Assembly: GCF_003813985.1 (NCBI RefSeq)
Contig: NZ_CP033897.1
Span: forward strand, 930,001 to 994,000
Length of the DNA stretch: 64,000 bases
Origin: Corynebacterium gerontici
GTDB lineage: Bacteria; Actinomycetota; Actinomycetes; Mycobacteriales; Mycobacteriaceae
Direction of reading: 5' to 3'
Below the pieces are notes generated by a model. It saw only the letters and a list, made by a program, of their open reading frames with translations, made no database searches and was not told the DNA's origin. Shown here one piece after another: positions 47,601 to 60,563 of this stretch (position 1 is its first letter; each line of letters starts with the position of its first letter). The translations under genes and the position numbers were made by a program.

Positions 47601-48554
47601 ATGCCAAACGTGTATGTACTGGTTGAGCACGCCCAGGGTGAACTGGCGCCAACCACAGCGGAACTTTTGACGCAAGCCCGCGCGCTGGGCAATCCAGTAG
47701 CGGTGGTCGTTGGTACTCCCGGCACCGCGCAACAACTCAGCGCCGCCTTGGGCGAGTTGGGCGCACAGCAGATCGTGGCTGCCGAAGCTGCCGACGCCGA
47801 TGAGCGCATCATCTTGCCGCAGGTGGACGCCATCTCCATGCTCGCCGCCGCAAACCCCGGCCCGGTGCTCGTTGAGGCCGGCGCGCACGGTAATGAGATT
47901 GCTGGCCGCCTAGCGGCTCGCCTTTCCTCAGGAGTGCTTTGCGACGTCCTGCGTGTTCACGCCGACCGAACCGCAAGCATGTCGATCTTCGGCGACACCA
48001 TCAAGGTCAGCGCCGCCGTTGGTGGCGCGTGCCCCATCTACACCCTGCGCCCCGGTGCCGTGGAGCCTGAGCCTCACGCCGCCGAGCCCAACGTGGAAGT
48101 TCTCGCGTTGCCAGCGGCCACCATTAAAGATGTGAAGGTGCAGCGCTTCATTCCCGCCGAACGCGGTGATCGCCCCGAACTCAGCCAGGCAAAGGTTGTG
48201 GTTGCTGGCGGACGTGGCGTGGGTTCTGAACAGGGATTCAAAGATCTGGTGGAGCCGCTTGCCGATACCTTCGGCGGTGCCGTGGGGGCTACCCGCGACG
48301 CCGTGGATGAGGGGTACTATCCAGCCCAGTATCAGATTGGCCAAACCGGTGCGACTGTCTCTCCCGATCTCTATATCGGCCTGGGCATCTCCGGCGCGAT
48401 TCAGCACACCTCCGGTATGCAGACCGCTCAGAAGATCGTCGTGATCAACTCGGACGAGGATGCGCCCTTCTTCGAGCTTGCAGATCTCGGTGTCGTGGGC
48501 GACGCAGAAGAAGTGGTGCCCGCGCTTATCGAAGCAATTCGCGCACGTAAGTAA
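47601..48554 (+). CDS. etfA: Electron transfer flavoprotein alpha subunit
   Basis: This 317-residue subunit binds the redox-active FAD. The C-terminal FAD domain is clear: VVVAGGRGVGSEQGF, GGAVGATRDAVDEGYYP, QIGQTGATVSPDLYIGLGISGAIQHTSGM cut here for length, and VVINSDEDAPFFELADLGVVGD. An AAGGAAGG ribosome site precedes the ATG. Its stop overlaps the start of the desulfurase gene. Confidence 0.96.
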   Translation: MPNVYVLVEHAQGELAPTTAELLTQARALGNPVAVVVGTPGTAQQLSAALGELGAQQIVAAEAADADERIILPQVDAISMLAAANPGPVLVEAGAHGNEIAGRLAARLSSGVLCDVLRVHADRTASMSIFGDTIKVSAAVGGACPIYTLRPGAVEPEPHAAEPNVEVLALPAATIKDVKVQRFIPAERGDRPELSQAKVVVAGGRGVGSEQGFKDLVEPLADTFGGAVGATRDAVDEGYYPAQYQIGQTGATVSPDLYIGLGISGAIQHTSGMQTAQKIVVINSDEDAPFFELADLGVVGDAEEVVPALIEAIRARK

Positions 48555-49666
48555 TGCCTCACTACTTTGACCACGCCGCCACCACGCCCATGCGCGAGGC
48601 GGCGAAGCGTATCTGGCTGGAGCACGCCTCCGCTCTCAACCCTGGTGGGCAGTACGCCTCCGGGCGCAAGGCACGCAGCGTACTGGACAGCGCCCGCGAG
48701 GAAATTGCCACATTGCTGGGCTGCGACCCCATCGAAGTGATCTTCTGTGCCTCGGGAACCGAGGCTGACAATCTCGCATTGCAAGGTTTGTGGCGTCGCA
48801 GCGGCGGCACCATAGCCGCCAGCGGAATCGAACACCCCGCTGTGCTAGAAACCGTGCGTGGCCTCGAGCACCAAGGTGCTGCGGTTCGTTGGTTGCCCGT
48901 ATCCTCTAAGGGCGAGGTGCACGAGTTTGAGTCCACCATCCAGGGTGTAGATCTCATCACCTGCATGTGGGCAAATAACGAAACCGGTGCTCTGCAGCCG
49001 GTACAGCAAATATGCGACGCTGCCGGTGATGCTCCAGTGCACGTGGACGCAGTGCAGGCAGTCGGCCACGTGCCAGTAGATTTTCACGCTCTCGGCGCCA
49101 CCACCTTGGCGGCAAGTGCGCACAAGTTCGGAGGCCCACGAGGGCTCGGCATCTTGTTGGCGAAACGAAGTCCTGCACCATCGCCTGTGCTTTTCGGGGG
49201 CGGTCAAGAACGCGGCATCAGGCCGGGCACGAATGATGTTGCCGCAGCGGCAGCTACTGCGGCCGCACTCAAAGAAGCGGTGGCGGAAATGGAAGCAGAG
49301 TCTCAGCGTCTTCGCTCCCTACAAACCAGGCTGCTGGATGTCGTCGCGTCCATCGAGAACACCCAAATCCACACCCCAGATCACTGCCTCCCGGGGCATG
49401 TGCACGCGTCTTTCTTGGGTGCAGAAGCCGACAGCCTGATCATGCTGCTGGATAGCCAAGGCTTCGAAGCCTCCACAGGATCCGCTTGCTCCAACGGAGT
49501 GAATCGCGCCAGCGAGGTGCTGCTGAGTATGGGGGTGCCAGTTGCCAATGCGCGCAGCGCCATCCGATTCAGCCTGGGATACACCACAACCACTGCTGAT
49601 GTTGAGGCCCTCATTCGCGCGCTTCCCGACGTCGTGGCGCGCGCCAGGCTTGCTGGAATGGCTTAG
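48554..49666 (+). CDS. Cysteine desulfurase (NifS/IscS family)
   Basis: This 370-residue PLP enzyme removes sulfur from cysteine as a persulfide. The N-terminal YFDHAATTPMREAA, the PLP-binding His and the Lys in LAASAHKFGGPRGLGIL, and the catalytic Cys in ASTGSACSNGVNRAS are all intact. It is not the SUF-linked type (no suf genes here). The sulfur may go to MnmA, encoded about 1 kb downstream, for tRNA thiolation; in other bacteria such pairs exist. It is translationally coupled to etfA (TAATG). Confidence 0.92.
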   Translation: MPHYFDHAATTPMREAAKRIWLEHASALNPGGQYASGRKARSVLDSAREEIATLLGCDPIEVIFCASGTEADNLALQGLWRRSGGTIAASGIEHPAVLETVRGLEHQGAAVRWLPVSSKGEVHEFESTIQGVDLITCMWANNETGALQPVQQICDAAGDAPVHVDAVQAVGHVPVDFHALGATTLAASAHKFGGPRGLGILLAKRSPAPSPVLFGGGQERGIRPGTNDVAAAAATAAALKEAVAEMEAESQRLRSLQTRLLDVVASIENTQIHTPDHCLPGHVHASFLGAEADSLIMLLDSQGFEASTGSACSNGVNRASEVLLSMGVPVANARSAIRFSLGYTTTTADVEALIRALPDVVARARLAGMA

Positions 49667-50511
49667 GTGGAAGGCGTGGCGTCGAAAAGCAAAGAACCTG
49701 CAGCGGCAAACTTTTCGGCCCAACGTTTATCTTTGAAATGCGCGGGCACGGCGCCACCCAGGAGCTCGCGGGCGATACGCTGCAAAGCTGGGCCTTCGGG
49801 AAGTGGGGAATCGGTGCCAATCAAGACAATATTGCCGTAGCGCCTCCCCTTGAGCATTGCAGGATCAGCAATACAAGCTGTATGCGCGAATACCTGCTGC
49901 ATCGTGCGCAATTCACTCTTAGCCAATTGAAGATCGCGATGATCCCCGCAGTTAGCCATATAAAGACCACCGGGTGCGAGTGAGGAGGAAACGCGCCGGA
50001 AGAATTCGATGGTGCTGAGATTTTCCGGCGTGGTCGAACCGGCGAAAACATCGCGAATAATCACGTCGCGGGAGGCTTGGACGAAGCCATCAGTGGCCTG
50101 GCGTGCATCCTCAGCTCTGATTTTCAGTTGCGGGGCGCGGGGCAAATCGAACCACAGCCGCACCAACTGAGTCAGTTGGGCATCTAATTCCACCACCGTG
50201 TTGCGCGCTTTCGGCCAGCGCGCCACGCAATAGCGGGCAAAACTGCAAGCACCGCCGCCAAGATGCGTGATACGCAGTTGCTGCTGGTGCACGCGAGTTT
50301 GCTCAAACCACGCCAAGATGGAGGCCATCCAACGCATGTATTCGAATTCCAGCACCAGCGGATCCGGGTGGATGTGGCTGGAAGGAACCCCATTGACGAG
50401 CACCTCCCAGGCACCGGGCACAAAACTATCGGCGCGTAGTTCCACTTCGCCGGTGCTGGTGGGAAAGATCCCCGCGCTGATTGCTTCAGTGCCTTTGCGT
50501 TGTCTAGCCAT
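49663..50511 (-). CDS. Spermidine synthase-like protein
   Basis: This 282-residue protein has a Rossmann methyltransferase-like core with ITHLGGGACSFARY, the acidic TVVELDAQLTQLVRLWF and VIIRDVFAGSTTP, as in the spermidine synthase superfamily. Residues expected for decarboxylated-SAM and putrescine binding are not obviously kept, so polyamine synthesis is doubtful. Actinobacteria carry many such orphan members. The gene converges on the desulfurase, overlapping by 4 bases. TACAGT lies 10 bases before its ATG. A plus-strand 11-mer copy lies at 49680-49690. Confidence 0.78.
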   Translation of the reverse strand: MARQRKGTEAISAGIFPTSTGEVELRADSFVPGAWEVLVNGVPSSHIHPDPLVLEFEYMRWMASILAWFEQTRVHQQQLRITHLGGGACSFARYCVARWPKARNTVVELDAQLTQLVRLWFDLPRAPQLKIRAEDARQATDGFVQASRDVIIRDVFAGSTTPENLSTIEFFRRVSSSLAPGGLYMANCGDHRDLQLAKSELRTMQQVFAHTACIADPAMLKGRRYGNIVLIGTDSPLPEGPALQRIARELLGGAVPAHFKDKRWAEKFAAAGSLLFDATPST

Positions 50512-50598
50512 AGTGAGGGTTACTGTAGCCTCTTTGGTGCGTCGAGGACTAAGCTGGCGTATTTCGTGCCCACCCCGAGATGAAGAGGTAGATGATTC

Positions 50599-51696
50599 AT
50601 GCGAGTGCTTGCTGCCATGTCAGGAGGCGTTGATTCCGCCGTCGCCGCAGCCAGAGCAGTGCAGGCAGGCCACGAAGTAGTGGGAGTGCATCTGGCACTG
50701 TCCCGCGATCCGCAGTCGGTGCGCGAGTCCTCGCGGGGATGCTGCTCGCTGGAAGATTCCGCCGATGCACGACGCGTGTGCGACAAGCTCGGCATTCCTT
50801 TTTATGTGTGGGACTTTTCAGAGCGATTCCAAGAAGACGTTATCGATGATTTCATCGATTCCTACGCCGCCGGCGAAACGCCGAATCCCTGTCTCCGCTG
50901 CAACGAGAAGATTAAGTTCGCAGCCCTGCTCGAACGAGGGATTGCCTTGGGCTTCGACGCCGTTGTCACCGGGCATTACGCACGTCTCACCCAGCCAGCC
51001 GACGGTGGCGATGGCTACCTCCGAAGAGGCGTCGATCCCAACAAGGACCAAAGCTACGTGCTCGGAGTGCTTGGCGCGAAAGAAATTGCGCACTGCATGT
51101 TCCCAGTCGGGGATACCCATAAACCGCAGATCCGCGAAGAAGCGGCCTCGATGGGCTTCGCAGTGGCAAGCAAACCGGATTCTTACGATATTTGTTTCAT
51201 CCCCGACGGCAACACTCAGGCGTTCCTTGGGAAGCATATCGGCGTGCGACCCGGCGCAATCCGCGATGTTGAAGGCAATACGCTCAAGGAACACGACGGC
51301 GCCTGGAATTTCACCATTGGACAGCGCAAAGGGCTCGACATTAAGCAGCCAGCCAAGGACGGCAAGCCCCGCTATGTCACCGACATTGACGCAGCAAGTG
51401 GTACCGTGACAGTCGGATCGCGCGAGGATCTCATTGTGGAGCGCATCGTGGCAGATAGGTTGAAGGTGCTTCACCCCGACATGCGGGGAACCATCGAAGC
51501 CCAGGTGCAAGTTCGAGCGCACGGGCAGGTGGTGGATTGCCTCGCCAATGTGGATCTTAAAAACGATCGCATGGAGTTGCAGTTGCACACGCCGCTGCAA
51601 GGCGTTGCTCGTGGTCAAGCAGCGGTGCTATATCTACCCGACGAAGACGGAGACATTGTATTGGGTTCTGGCACCATCGTGGGCACGAGCCGATGA
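50599..51696 (+). CDS. mnmA: tRNA-specific 2-thiouridylase
   Basis: This 365-residue enzyme puts sulfur on the wobble uridine of Lys, Glu and Gln tRNAs. It has the PP-loop [10 protein letters not shown], the catalytic Cys in [12 protein letters not shown] and the partner Cys in [11 protein letters not shown]. The length and the C-terminal beta domain are normal. An AGAGG lies about 10 bases before the ATG. Its stop overlaps the following gene by 4 bases. Confidence 0.96.
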   Translation: MRVLAAMSGGVDSAVAAARAVQAGHEVVGVHLALSRDPQSVRESSRGCCSLEDSADARRVCDKLGIPFYVWDFSERFQEDVIDDFIDSYAAGETPNPCLRCNEKIKFAALLERGIALGFDAVVTGHYARLTQPADGGDGYLRRGVDPNKDQSYVLGVLGAKEIAHCMFPVGDTHKPQIREEAASMGFAVASKPDSYDICFIPDGNTQAFLGKHIGVRPGAIRDVEGNTLKEHDGAWNFTIGQRKGLDIKQPAKDGKPRYVTDIDAASGTVTVGSREDLIVERIVADRLKVLHPDMRGTIEAQVQVRAHGQVVDCLANVDLKNDRMELQLHTPLQGVARGQAAVLYLPDEDGDIVLGSGTIVGTSR

Positions 51697-52658
51697 GTGC
51701 TGCCGCCTTCGGATTGGTGCCCGGAACCAGTATGGAGGCTGCGGCTAACGTCATCGCGGGGGAGTCGGCCGGCATCCGCGCTGTTCCCGTTTTGCCACAG
51801 AGAGGCGTCACAGGAGACGTGGTGGCACACACACTGTCGTGGCTTCCCGATTTGCCAGTGGATATTGGTCCACGAGCCTGGCGCGTATGTGCACGGCCTC
51901 AAAACGCCACCCGTGCACTCTATGAACAGCGGGCGACCGACCTCGACGCACTCGAAGCAGCGTGGGGCAGCACGCCAGCATGCAAGATCCAGGTATGCGG
52001 CCCGTGGACCCTGGCAAGTGCAGTGGAACTGAGCAACGGACACCGAATTCTCAGCGATCCAGCGGCGACAGCAGACCTGTTTGCCATGTATGCGCAAGCG
52101 CTTGAGGAGTATTCAGCGGTGCTGACCCAACGTTTCGGAGTTCGAAAGCTTAAAGTGCACGTACTCGAGCCAGCGACACGGAGAATCGCAGAGGGCAGCA
52201 TCCCCGGCACGAGCCAGTTGGATCCAATTGCCGCGCACAGCCCCAAGCACATGGGGGAGCGCCTGCATGAACTGTTCGAAGCATGGAATCGCGCGGGCAT
52301 GGAGATGATGCTTGATCAAGGCTCACGGCCTCTGATCGAAGTGGTACAGGTTGCAGCACCCGCCACCCTCGTGCTGCACCAACGATCCATTGCAGGTTTC
52401 AGCCACGCTGAGCTGGATCGCGTGGGCACCTGGCTAGGAACAGGACACCTCGCACACGTGGGTGATGGCGACGAGCGTTCGCAGGCGAAGTCGGTGTCAG
52501 GGTTGATGCGTACGCTAGGATACTCGCCAGCGCAGGCTACCGAGGCACTCATGATGGATGATCCACAAGGCGCCAGCGGACTAAGCGCGGCAGCCCGACG
52601 GATCGCCGCAGCACGTGAAGCCGCACATATCCTCCACGAGACTGCCGGAGAATTTTAA
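51693..52658 (+). CDS. MetE-like (B12-independent methionine synthase-type) protein
   Basis: This 321-residue protein resembles half of a MetE barrel: [15 protein letters not shown] at the start, [15 protein letters not shown], and [14 protein letters not shown]. The zinc-binding His/Cys ligands of methionine synthase are not clear, so catalysis of methyl transfer is unlikely. Homologues next to mnmA and ligA are conserved in actinobacteria; their function is unknown. It overlaps the mnmA stop (ATGA) and converges with the exonuclease gene. Confidence 0.75.
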   Translation: MSAAAFGLVPGTSMEAAANVIAGESAGIRAVPVLPQRGVTGDVVAHTLSWLPDLPVDIGPRAWRVCARPQNATRALYEQRATDLDALEAAWGSTPACKIQVCGPWTLASAVELSNGHRILSDPAATADLFAMYAQALEEYSAVLTQRFGVRKLKVHVLEPATRRIAEGSIPGTSQLDPIAAHSPKHMGERLHELFEAWNRAGMEMMLDQGSRPLIEVVQVAAPATLVLHQRSIAGFSHAELDRVGTWLGTGHLAHVGDGDERSQAKSVSGLMRTLGYSPAQATEALMMDDPQGASGLSAAARRIAAAREAAHILHETAGEF

Positions 52659-53341
52659 GCCCGCGCGCTTTGCATGGGCCAGGAAGTGTTCACATTCGAG
52701 CTATCGCGCTGCTGCTTGTCTAGATATTCTTTGAAGCCTTGTTGCGCCTCAAAATACTTCACGGCCTGGAATTCCATGAGTTCTTCCAGACTCATGGCAC
52801 CGATCTGATCCGCATAATTGTGCTTGGCCTGCTTCCATGCCACCCGCGCCGCCGCGAGGGCATCTGAGGTTGCCTCGTGGGCATTATCGATGCGTACCTG
52901 GTAGTGCTCGCACACATCACTCAGCGTCCGCTTGCCCTTGCGATAGGGATCCAAGACTTTGTCGATCACGAAGGGGTCAAACACAGGTCCTGTGACATAG
53001 AAAGACGGCTCCAACTGATTGAGCACCGTGAGGTCATAAGCGGCGTTATACACCACCAAGGTATAGCCTTCCTCCCATGCTCGCCGGATGGCATCGATGG
53101 TCGTGCGTAGCACCTCCTCGTGCGGCTTACCGTGTTCGCGGGCGTACTCGGTGCTAATGCCATGCACCTTGCTTGCAGCCTCGGGGATGGGGACGCCTGG
53201 GTTAGCAAGTAGCTCGGTGGGGTGTGCCCCTTGGGCATCAATTCGCACCAGGGCAGAGGTAACTATGCGCGCCTCAAATGGGTCAGCGGACGTAGTTTCC
53301 AAGTCGAAGGACAGCACTTTGGTGGGGTCAAAGGAGTTCAT
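52655..53341 (-). CDS. DnaQ-like 3'-5' exonuclease domain protein
   Basis: This 228-residue protein is a DEDDh exonuclease: Asp13 and Glu15 (SFDLETT), VHGIS, NAAYDLTVLNQL and the final His/Asp in AHEATSDALAA. It is shorter than replicative epsilon subunits bound to DnaE and lacks a BRCT or helicase domain, so repair or RNA turnover is possible. It is leaderless: TAAGGT ends 7 bases before the ATG. Its promoter region is shared with ligA. Confidence 0.88.
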   Translation of the reverse strand: MNSFDPTKVLSFDLETTSADPFEARIVTSALVRIDAQGAHPTELLANPGVPIPEAASKVHGISTEYAREHGKPHEEVLRTTIDAIRRAWEEGYTLVVYNAAYDLTVLNQLEPSFYVTGPVFDPFVIDKVLDPYRKGKRTLSDVCEHYQVRIDNAHEATSDALAAARVAWKQAKHNYADQIGAMSLEELMEFQAVKYFEAQQGFKEYLDKQQRDSSNVNTSWPMQSARA

Positions 53342-53348
53342 GAATCAA

Positions 53349-53354
53349 ACCTTA
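53349..53354 (-). promoter_or_regulatory. -10 element for leaderless DnaQ-like gene
   Basis: TAAGGT on the minus strand ends 7 bases before the ATG at 53341, with no Shine-Dalgarno in between. Confidence 0.5.
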
Positions 53355-53355
53355 G

Positions 53356-56144
<2,789 letters not shown>

Positions 56145-56280
56145 TGAAAACTCCGAAAACATGGTGAAAAAGAATCCCCACCATCCTAGCCAACTTTGCG
56201 TGCAGTACTATAGAGGCATAACACTTGCCACCGCCCGAAGCGGTGGCATGAGCATTGAAAACGACCAAAAGGATCAACCT

Positions 56281-56580
56281 GTGCCTGAGATAACGCGCGA
56301 TGAAGTCGCCCACCTGGCTAAGCTTGCCCGCTTGGCGCTCACTGACGAGGAGCTCGACCATTTTGCCGAGCAAATCGACGGCATCATTGGCAGCGTGAGC
56401 GACGTGCAAAAAGTTGCGGCCCAAGGTGTGGAGCCGATGAGCCACCCGCATGCCATTCACACAAGCATGCGCGCCGACGAAGTTGAGCAGCTTCTCACCC
56501 AGGAGCAAGCGCTCGACCAGGCGCCGAAGGTTGAGCAAGATCGTTTCGAAGTGCCACAGATTTTGGGGGAGCAGGACTAA
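56281..56580 (+). CDS. gatC: Glutamyl-tRNA(Gln)/aspartyl-tRNA(Asn) amidotransferase subunit C
   Basis: This 99-residue subunit stabilises GatA and joins it to GatB. It has [22 protein letters not shown] and the C-terminal VPQILGEQD, which wraps around GatA. The open frame goes up to 56161, but the GTG at 56281 has AAAGGA 7-8 bases upstream and starts at the conserved N-terminus. The ATG of gatA overlaps its stop (TAATG). Confidence 0.95.
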   Translation: MPEITRDEVAHLAKLARLALTDEELDHFAEQIDGIIGSVSDVQKVAAQGVEPMSHPHAIHTSMRADEVEQLLTQEQALDQAPKVEQDRFEVPQILGEQD

Positions 56581-58061
56581 TGAATCAATACCTCGTGCCT
56601 GAAGAAGGCCTGACTTCGAAAAGCGCAGCGGAACTGGCCCAACTGATCCATTCCGGTGAAGTGAGCTCTCGGGACGTAACGCAAGCTCACCTCGATCGCA
56701 TCGCCGAGATCGACGGCACACTTAACTCCTTCCTTCACGTGGGCGCCGATGAGGCTCTGGCGGCCGCTGATGCCGTTGATGCTTCCCTGAAGGCTGGTGA
56801 TGCCCCCGCGTCAAATCTAGCGGGCGTACCGCTGGCGTTGAAGGACGTGTTCGTCACCACCGATGCGCCCACGACCTGCGCTTCGAAGATCCTCGAAGGA
56901 TACATGGCGCCCTACGACGCCACCGTGACCAAGAAGATCCGCGAGGCGGGAATCCCGATCCTTGGTAAAACGAACATGGACGAATTTGCCATGGGCTCTT
57001 CCACGGAAAACTCCGCCTACGGCCCGACCCGCAACCCCTGGGATACCGAACGCACCCCGGGCGGTTCTGGCGGCGGCACCTCCGCTGCGTTGGCGGCTGG
57101 CCTTGCGCCGCTGGGCATTGGCACGGACACAGGCGGATCGATTCGTCAACCCGCCGCATTGACCAACACAGTAGGTGTGAAGCCTACTTACGGCACCGTG
57201 TCACGTTATGGTCTGGTGGCGTGTGCTTCTTCGCTGGATCAGGGTGGGCCAAGCGCTCGCACTGTGTTAGACACCGCGCTGCTCCACGAGGTCATCGCTG
57301 GCCACGACAAGTACGACGCCACCAGCGTCGACCGTGCCGTGCCTGACGTTGTTGCCGCCGCACGCGAAGGTGCAAAGGGTGATTTGCGCGGGCTGAAGGT
57401 TGGTGTGGTCAAGCAGTTTGACCGCGAAGGCTACCAGCCGGGCGTGCTGGAATCCTTCCACGCGGGCGTCGAAAAGCTGACTGAGCTCGGCGCTGAAATC
57501 GTTGAGGTGGACTGCCCGCACTTCGACGATGCTTTGGCCGCCTACTACTTGATTCTGCCCTGCGAGGTCTCCAGTAACCTGGCTCGTTTTGATGGCATGC
57601 GTTATGGATTGCGCGTGGGCGACGACGGAACCCATTCCGCCGAGCAAGTCATGGCGATGACCCGCGCAGCCGGCTTTGGGGCCGAGGTCAAGCGCCGCAT
57701 CATCCTTGGTACCTATGCGCTCTCCGTGGGCTACTACGACGCCTACTACCTGCAGGCGCAGCGTGTGCGCACACTCATCGCCCAGGACTTCGCAAATGCC
57801 TATGAAAAGGTGGACGTCTTGGTATCTCCCACCACCCCTACCACGGCGTTTAAATTGGGAGAGAAGGCCGAAGATCCCCTGGCAATGTACAACTTCGACC
57901 TCTGCACCCTGCCGCTGAACCTTGCCGGCCTGTGCGGCATGAGTGTGCCCGCCGGCTTGGCATCCGATACCGGTTTGCCCGTTGGCATGCAGATCATGGC
58001 GCCGGCGTTCCAGGACGACCGCCTGTATAAGGTCGGTGCCGCCTTCGAGGCAGCGCGTTAA
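56580..58061 (+). CDS. gatA: Glutamyl-tRNA(Gln)/aspartyl-tRNA(Asn) amidotransferase subunit A
   Basis: This 493-residue amidase hydrolyses glutamine and passes ammonia to GatB, converting mischarged Glu-tRNA(Gln). The amidase triad is complete: Lys in PLALKDVF, Ser in RTPGGSGGG and nucleophile Ser in [12 protein letters not shown]. The length is normal. GatB is not in the window and may follow pfkA. The stop overlaps the convergent GNAT gene. An 11-mer copy lies at 57467-57477 (Val-Glu-Lys codons). Confidence 0.97.
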   Translation: MNQYLVPEEGLTSKSAAELAQLIHSGEVSSRDVTQAHLDRIAEIDGTLNSFLHVGADEALAAADAVDASLKAGDAPASNLAGVPLALKDVFVTTDAPTTCASKILEGYMAPYDATVTKKIREAGIPILGKTNMDEFAMGSSTENSAYGPTRNPWDTERTPGGSGGGTSAALAAGLAPLGIGTDTGGSIRQPAALTNTVGVKPTYGTVSRYGLVACASSLDQGGPSARTVLDTALLHEVIAGHDKYDATSVDRAVPDVVAAAREGAKGDLRGLKVGVVKQFDREGYQPGVLESFHAGVEKLTELGAEIVEVDCPHFDDALAAYYLILPCEVSSNLARFDGMRYGLRVGDDGTHSAEQVMAMTRAAGFGAEVKRRIILGTYALSVGYYDAYYLQAQRVRTLIAQDFANAYEKVDVLVSPTTPTTAFKLGEKAEDPLAMYNFDLCTLPLNLAGLCGMSVPAGLASDTGLPVGMQIMAPAFQDDRLYKVGAAFEAAR

Positions 58062-58540
58062 AGATCCCGACGCATGACGGCGTAGTCGACGTCGTTGCGC
58101 ACGAGCTCGAAGCCCAGTTTTTCATACAGGCTTCGAGCTTTTGTATTTTCGTGGGAAACGCACAGGGACACCGCCTTGGTGCCGCGGGCCCGGAGCTGCT
58201 CGAAGCAGGCGGCGAAAAGCTGCTTTGCCACACCTTTGCCGCCAAAGCGCTGTTCAACGGCGAGCGCTAGTTCAGGGGTTTGCTTGTCGACGAATCCGCG
58301 TCCGTGATGCCCAGGCGTGCCCCAGCACCACCAAAGGCCACCAGCGGGGATCTGGTGGTGATCGAATGCGATGACCCCATCATTGGGATCCCAGCTATCG
58401 ATGTAGAAGCGGGTGTCCTCGTCGAAGCCACTGCTGAGCTCACCGTGTTCATCGCCGTAGGTGTCAGTCAGAAAATTCAAACGGCCAAAATAGGTGAAAT
58501 CTTCGCTGTTCGTGCTGCGCAAAAGAAAGGCTGTGCTCAT
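58058..58540 (-). CDS. GNAT-family N-acetyltransferase
   Basis: This 160-residue protein has the acetyl-CoA-binding Gly pattern after a beta strand ([20 protein letters not shown]) and the following ALSL-type strand [25 protein letters not shown], which is the standard GNAT end. The substrate is not predictable. TACACT lies 8 bases before the ATG, which suggests a leaderless transcript. Confidence 0.85.
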   Translation of the reverse strand: MSTAFLLRSTNSEDFTYFGRLNFLTDTYGDEHGELSSGFDEDTRFYIDSWDPNDGVIAFDHHQIPAGGLWWCWGTPGHHGRGFVDKQTPELALAVEQRFGGKGVAKQLFAACFEQLRARGTKAVSLCVSHENTKARSLYEKLGFELVRNDVDYAVMRRDL

Positions 58541-58548
58541 GCTGTGTG

Positions 58549-58554
58549 AGTGTA
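58549..58554 (-). promoter_or_regulatory. -10 element for leaderless GNAT gene
   Basis: TACACT on the minus strand ends 8 bases before the ATG at 58540. No ribosome site is seen. Confidence 0.45.
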
Positions 58555-58614
58555 GCGTGCTGGGGGAGTAAGGTGGCTTGAGTTTTTGATGCCGGGACGT
58601 TTTCTAGGAGAAGA

Positions 58615-60009
58615 GTGAGCCAGACATACCCGCAGATGCCACTGGAAGAACGCAAGGCCTGGCCTGCGCTTATTGCCCTGTGCATTGGTTTCTTCATGAT
58701 TCTGCTGGATCAAACCATCGTGGCAGTCGCGACTCCGGTGCTGCAGAGTTCGCTGGGGGCCAGCTATAACGAAGTCATTTGGGTAACCTCTGCGTACCTG
58801 TTGACTTTCGCCGTGCCATTGTTGATTACCGGACGCTTGGGTGACAAGTTCGGGCCAAAGAACGTCTACATCCTGGGCATGGTCATTTTTACCGTGAGCT
58901 CACTTGCGTGTGGCTTTGCGCCAAACATGGCTATGTTGATTCTTGCTCGCGCTGTGCAGGGTTTCGGCGCCTCGCTGCTGACGCCACAAACCATGAGCGT
59001 GATTAATCGAATCTTTGCCAGGGAACGCCGCGGGGCCGCTTTGGGTGTGTGGGGAACAACAGCGGGTCTGGCCACGCTCGCGGGTCCGATGCTCGGCGGC
59101 ATTATCACCACCACGGTCGGCTGGCAGTGGATCTTCTTCATCAATGTGCCCCTCGGTGTTATCTCCGTGATCGCCGTGGCGCGTTGGGTGCCGCGCTTCA
59201 AGCCGATTGAGCGCACCATCGACGGACTCTCCATGCTGCTTTCGGTGTTGGCGGTATCTTCGTTTATCTTCGCCCTTCAAGAGGGCGAACGGGCGCAGTG
59301 GCGCTGGTACATTTGGGCGCTCATGGTTGGCGGCGTGTTGATGGCCGTGCTGTTTGTGAAGCAGCAAGCGAGGGCGGAGCAGCGTGGAAAAGAGCCGTTG
59401 GCTCCACTTTCGCTTTTCGCCATCCGCAATTTTTCCTTGGGCAATATTGGCATTGCGGTCATGGGCTTTGCCGTTGCCGGCACCCCACTACCGGTGATGC
59501 TGTATTTGCAGCAAGTGCATGACTACAGCGCGTTGAAGGCCGGACTATTCATGGTGCCGCAGGCATTGATTTCCGCTGTACTTTCGCCCTTCGTTGGCAG
59601 GATGGCGGACAAGGTCTCGCCGGGCCGGTTGGCGGCACTCGGATTCTCGGTGCTTTCGATGTCCTTCTTCCTGCTAGGAGCCGCCATGATTGTGGGTCTG
59701 GCTGGAGGATGGTTCATCGCAATTATGGTGATTCAGGGTTTGGGAAATTCAGTGATCTGGGCGCCAAACTCAACCTCCACCATGCGTGATCTTCCGCTCC
59801 GTCTTATGGGCGCGGGCTCAGGGGTGTACAACACCACTCGCCAAGTGGGCTCGGTGGTTGGTTCAGCAGCCGTCGGCGCGGTGCTGCAGTGGCGGGTACA
59901 AAGCACGGGAATTGGCGCGGCCTATGGCCAGGCGATTCTGCTGGCCGCGGCCGTGCTGATTATCGGCGTGCTGAGCTCCCTGGCTGCCCGGGAGTCTCAG
60001 CGCGCGTAG
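58615..60009 (+). CDS. MFS drug-type exporter (DHA2 family)
   Basis: This 464-residue transporter has about 14 helices in the DHA2 (EmrB/QacA) pattern. The loop motif is ITGRLGDKFGPKNVYILG, and the antiporter motif C is present as LAGPMLGGIITTTVG followed by WQWIFFINVPLG. The acidic residue in helix 1 (LLDQTIVAVA) is typical. The substrate cannot be told. The GTG start has AGGAGAAGA directly upstream. It ends one base before the convergent small membrane protein gene, with no terminator in between. Confidence 0.9.
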   Translation: MSQTYPQMPLEERKAWPALIALCIGFFMILLDQTIVAVATPVLQSSLGASYNEVIWVTSAYLLTFAVPLLITGRLGDKFGPKNVYILGMVIFTVSSLACGFAPNMAMLILARAVQGFGASLLTPQTMSVINRIFARERRGAALGVWGTTAGLATLAGPMLGGIITTTVGWQWIFFINVPLGVISVIAVARWVPRFKPIERTIDGLSMLLSVLAVSSFIFALQEGERAQWRWYIWALMVGGVLMAVLFVKQQARAEQRGKEPLAPLSLFAIRNFSLGNIGIAVMGFAVAGTPLPVMLYLQQVHDYSALKAGLFMVPQALISAVLSPFVGRMADKVSPGRLAALGFSVLSMSFFLLGAAMIVGLAGGWFIAIMVIQGLGNSVIWAPNSTSTMRDLPLRLMGAGSGVYNTTRQVGSVVGSAAVGAVLQWRVQSTGIGAAYGQAILLAAAVLIIGVLSSLAARESQRA

Positions 60010-60348
60010 TTAGCGAATGTCAGACAGAACGCACGCAGCGCCTGAGGCCACGGTGGTTACTGCGATTACAGACGGCCATGCTCCTATCTTCTTCGCCAGC
60101 GGGTGGCTGAGGCCGAAGGCGCCGAGGTAGGTGCCAACCAGTTCGGCGGTTGTGGGTGCGTTGGTCTTGGCTGCCCATGAACGAGCTGCGTAGACGCCAG
60201 CGAGGCCGAGCACTACGCCGCCGAGGGGGCGGATGCCAGTTTCCCGAGCGGTGAGCCAACCGCCGACGAGGCCGGTGATGACCACCGATGCGGTATTGAC
60301 CTTTTTGGCGGGCTTGAGGGCGGTGTTGGATTTCTTGAACATGCTCAT
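60010..60348 (-). CDS. Small hydrophobic protein of unknown function
   Basis: This 112-residue protein has about three hydrophobic segments (VVITGLVGGWLTARE, GVVLGLAGVYAARSWAA, WPSVIAVTTVASGAACVL) and a basic N-terminus. No family was recognised. The start is unclear: ATG 60348 fits a leaderless transcript (TAAATT 8 bases upstream), and ATG 60342 has AAAGG at 7 bases. The codon usage looks like its neighbours. It is divergent from the riboswitch-controlled importer. Confidence 0.7.
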   Translation of the reverse strand: MSMFKKSNTALKPAKKVNTASVVITGLVGGWLTARETGIRPLGGVVLGLAGVYAARSWAAKTNAPTTAELVGTYLGAFGLSHPLAKKIGAWPSVIAVTTVASGAACVLSDIR

Positions 60349-60356
60349 ACCTTTGG

Positions 60357-60362
60357 AATTTA
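60357..60362 (-). promoter_or_regulatory. -10-like element before the small membrane protein gene
   Basis: TAAATT ends 8 bases before ATG 60348. Because AAAGG is also present in the gap, either a leaderless or a normal start is possible. Confidence 0.35.
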
Positions 60363-60406
60363 CCCCTGTTCTCCTCCATTGTGTTCTAATTGGGTATCAT
60401 TTCCTT

Positions 60407-60503
60407 TTCCAGGGTTATGTGGTGGCGGGAACTCCGGTGGAAATCCGGGACTGGCGCGCAACGGTGATAGTCCGATCACGCCCCCTGAACCAGACAACGC
60501 GCA
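60407..60503 (+). ncRNA. Cobalamin riboswitch
   Basis: The conserved core is readable: GGGAACTCCGGTGGAAATCC (60427-60446) followed by the B12-box-type segment GGCGCGCAACGGTGATAG (60453-60470), and later CCAGAC, the usual 3' part of the aptamer. Such RNAs bind coenzyme B12 and turn off B12 uptake or synthesis genes. TATCAT (60395-60400) is a possible -10, giving a start near 60407. No terminator lies between it and the GTG at 60564, so control is more likely of translation, through the GAGGG ribosome site. The exact ends are estimated. Confidence 0.88.
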
Positions 60504-60563
60504 GATCGCCTTTCGCGTACAAAGGAGCTGCCGGGAGAGTGCACGTCACGGAATTGAGGGCGC

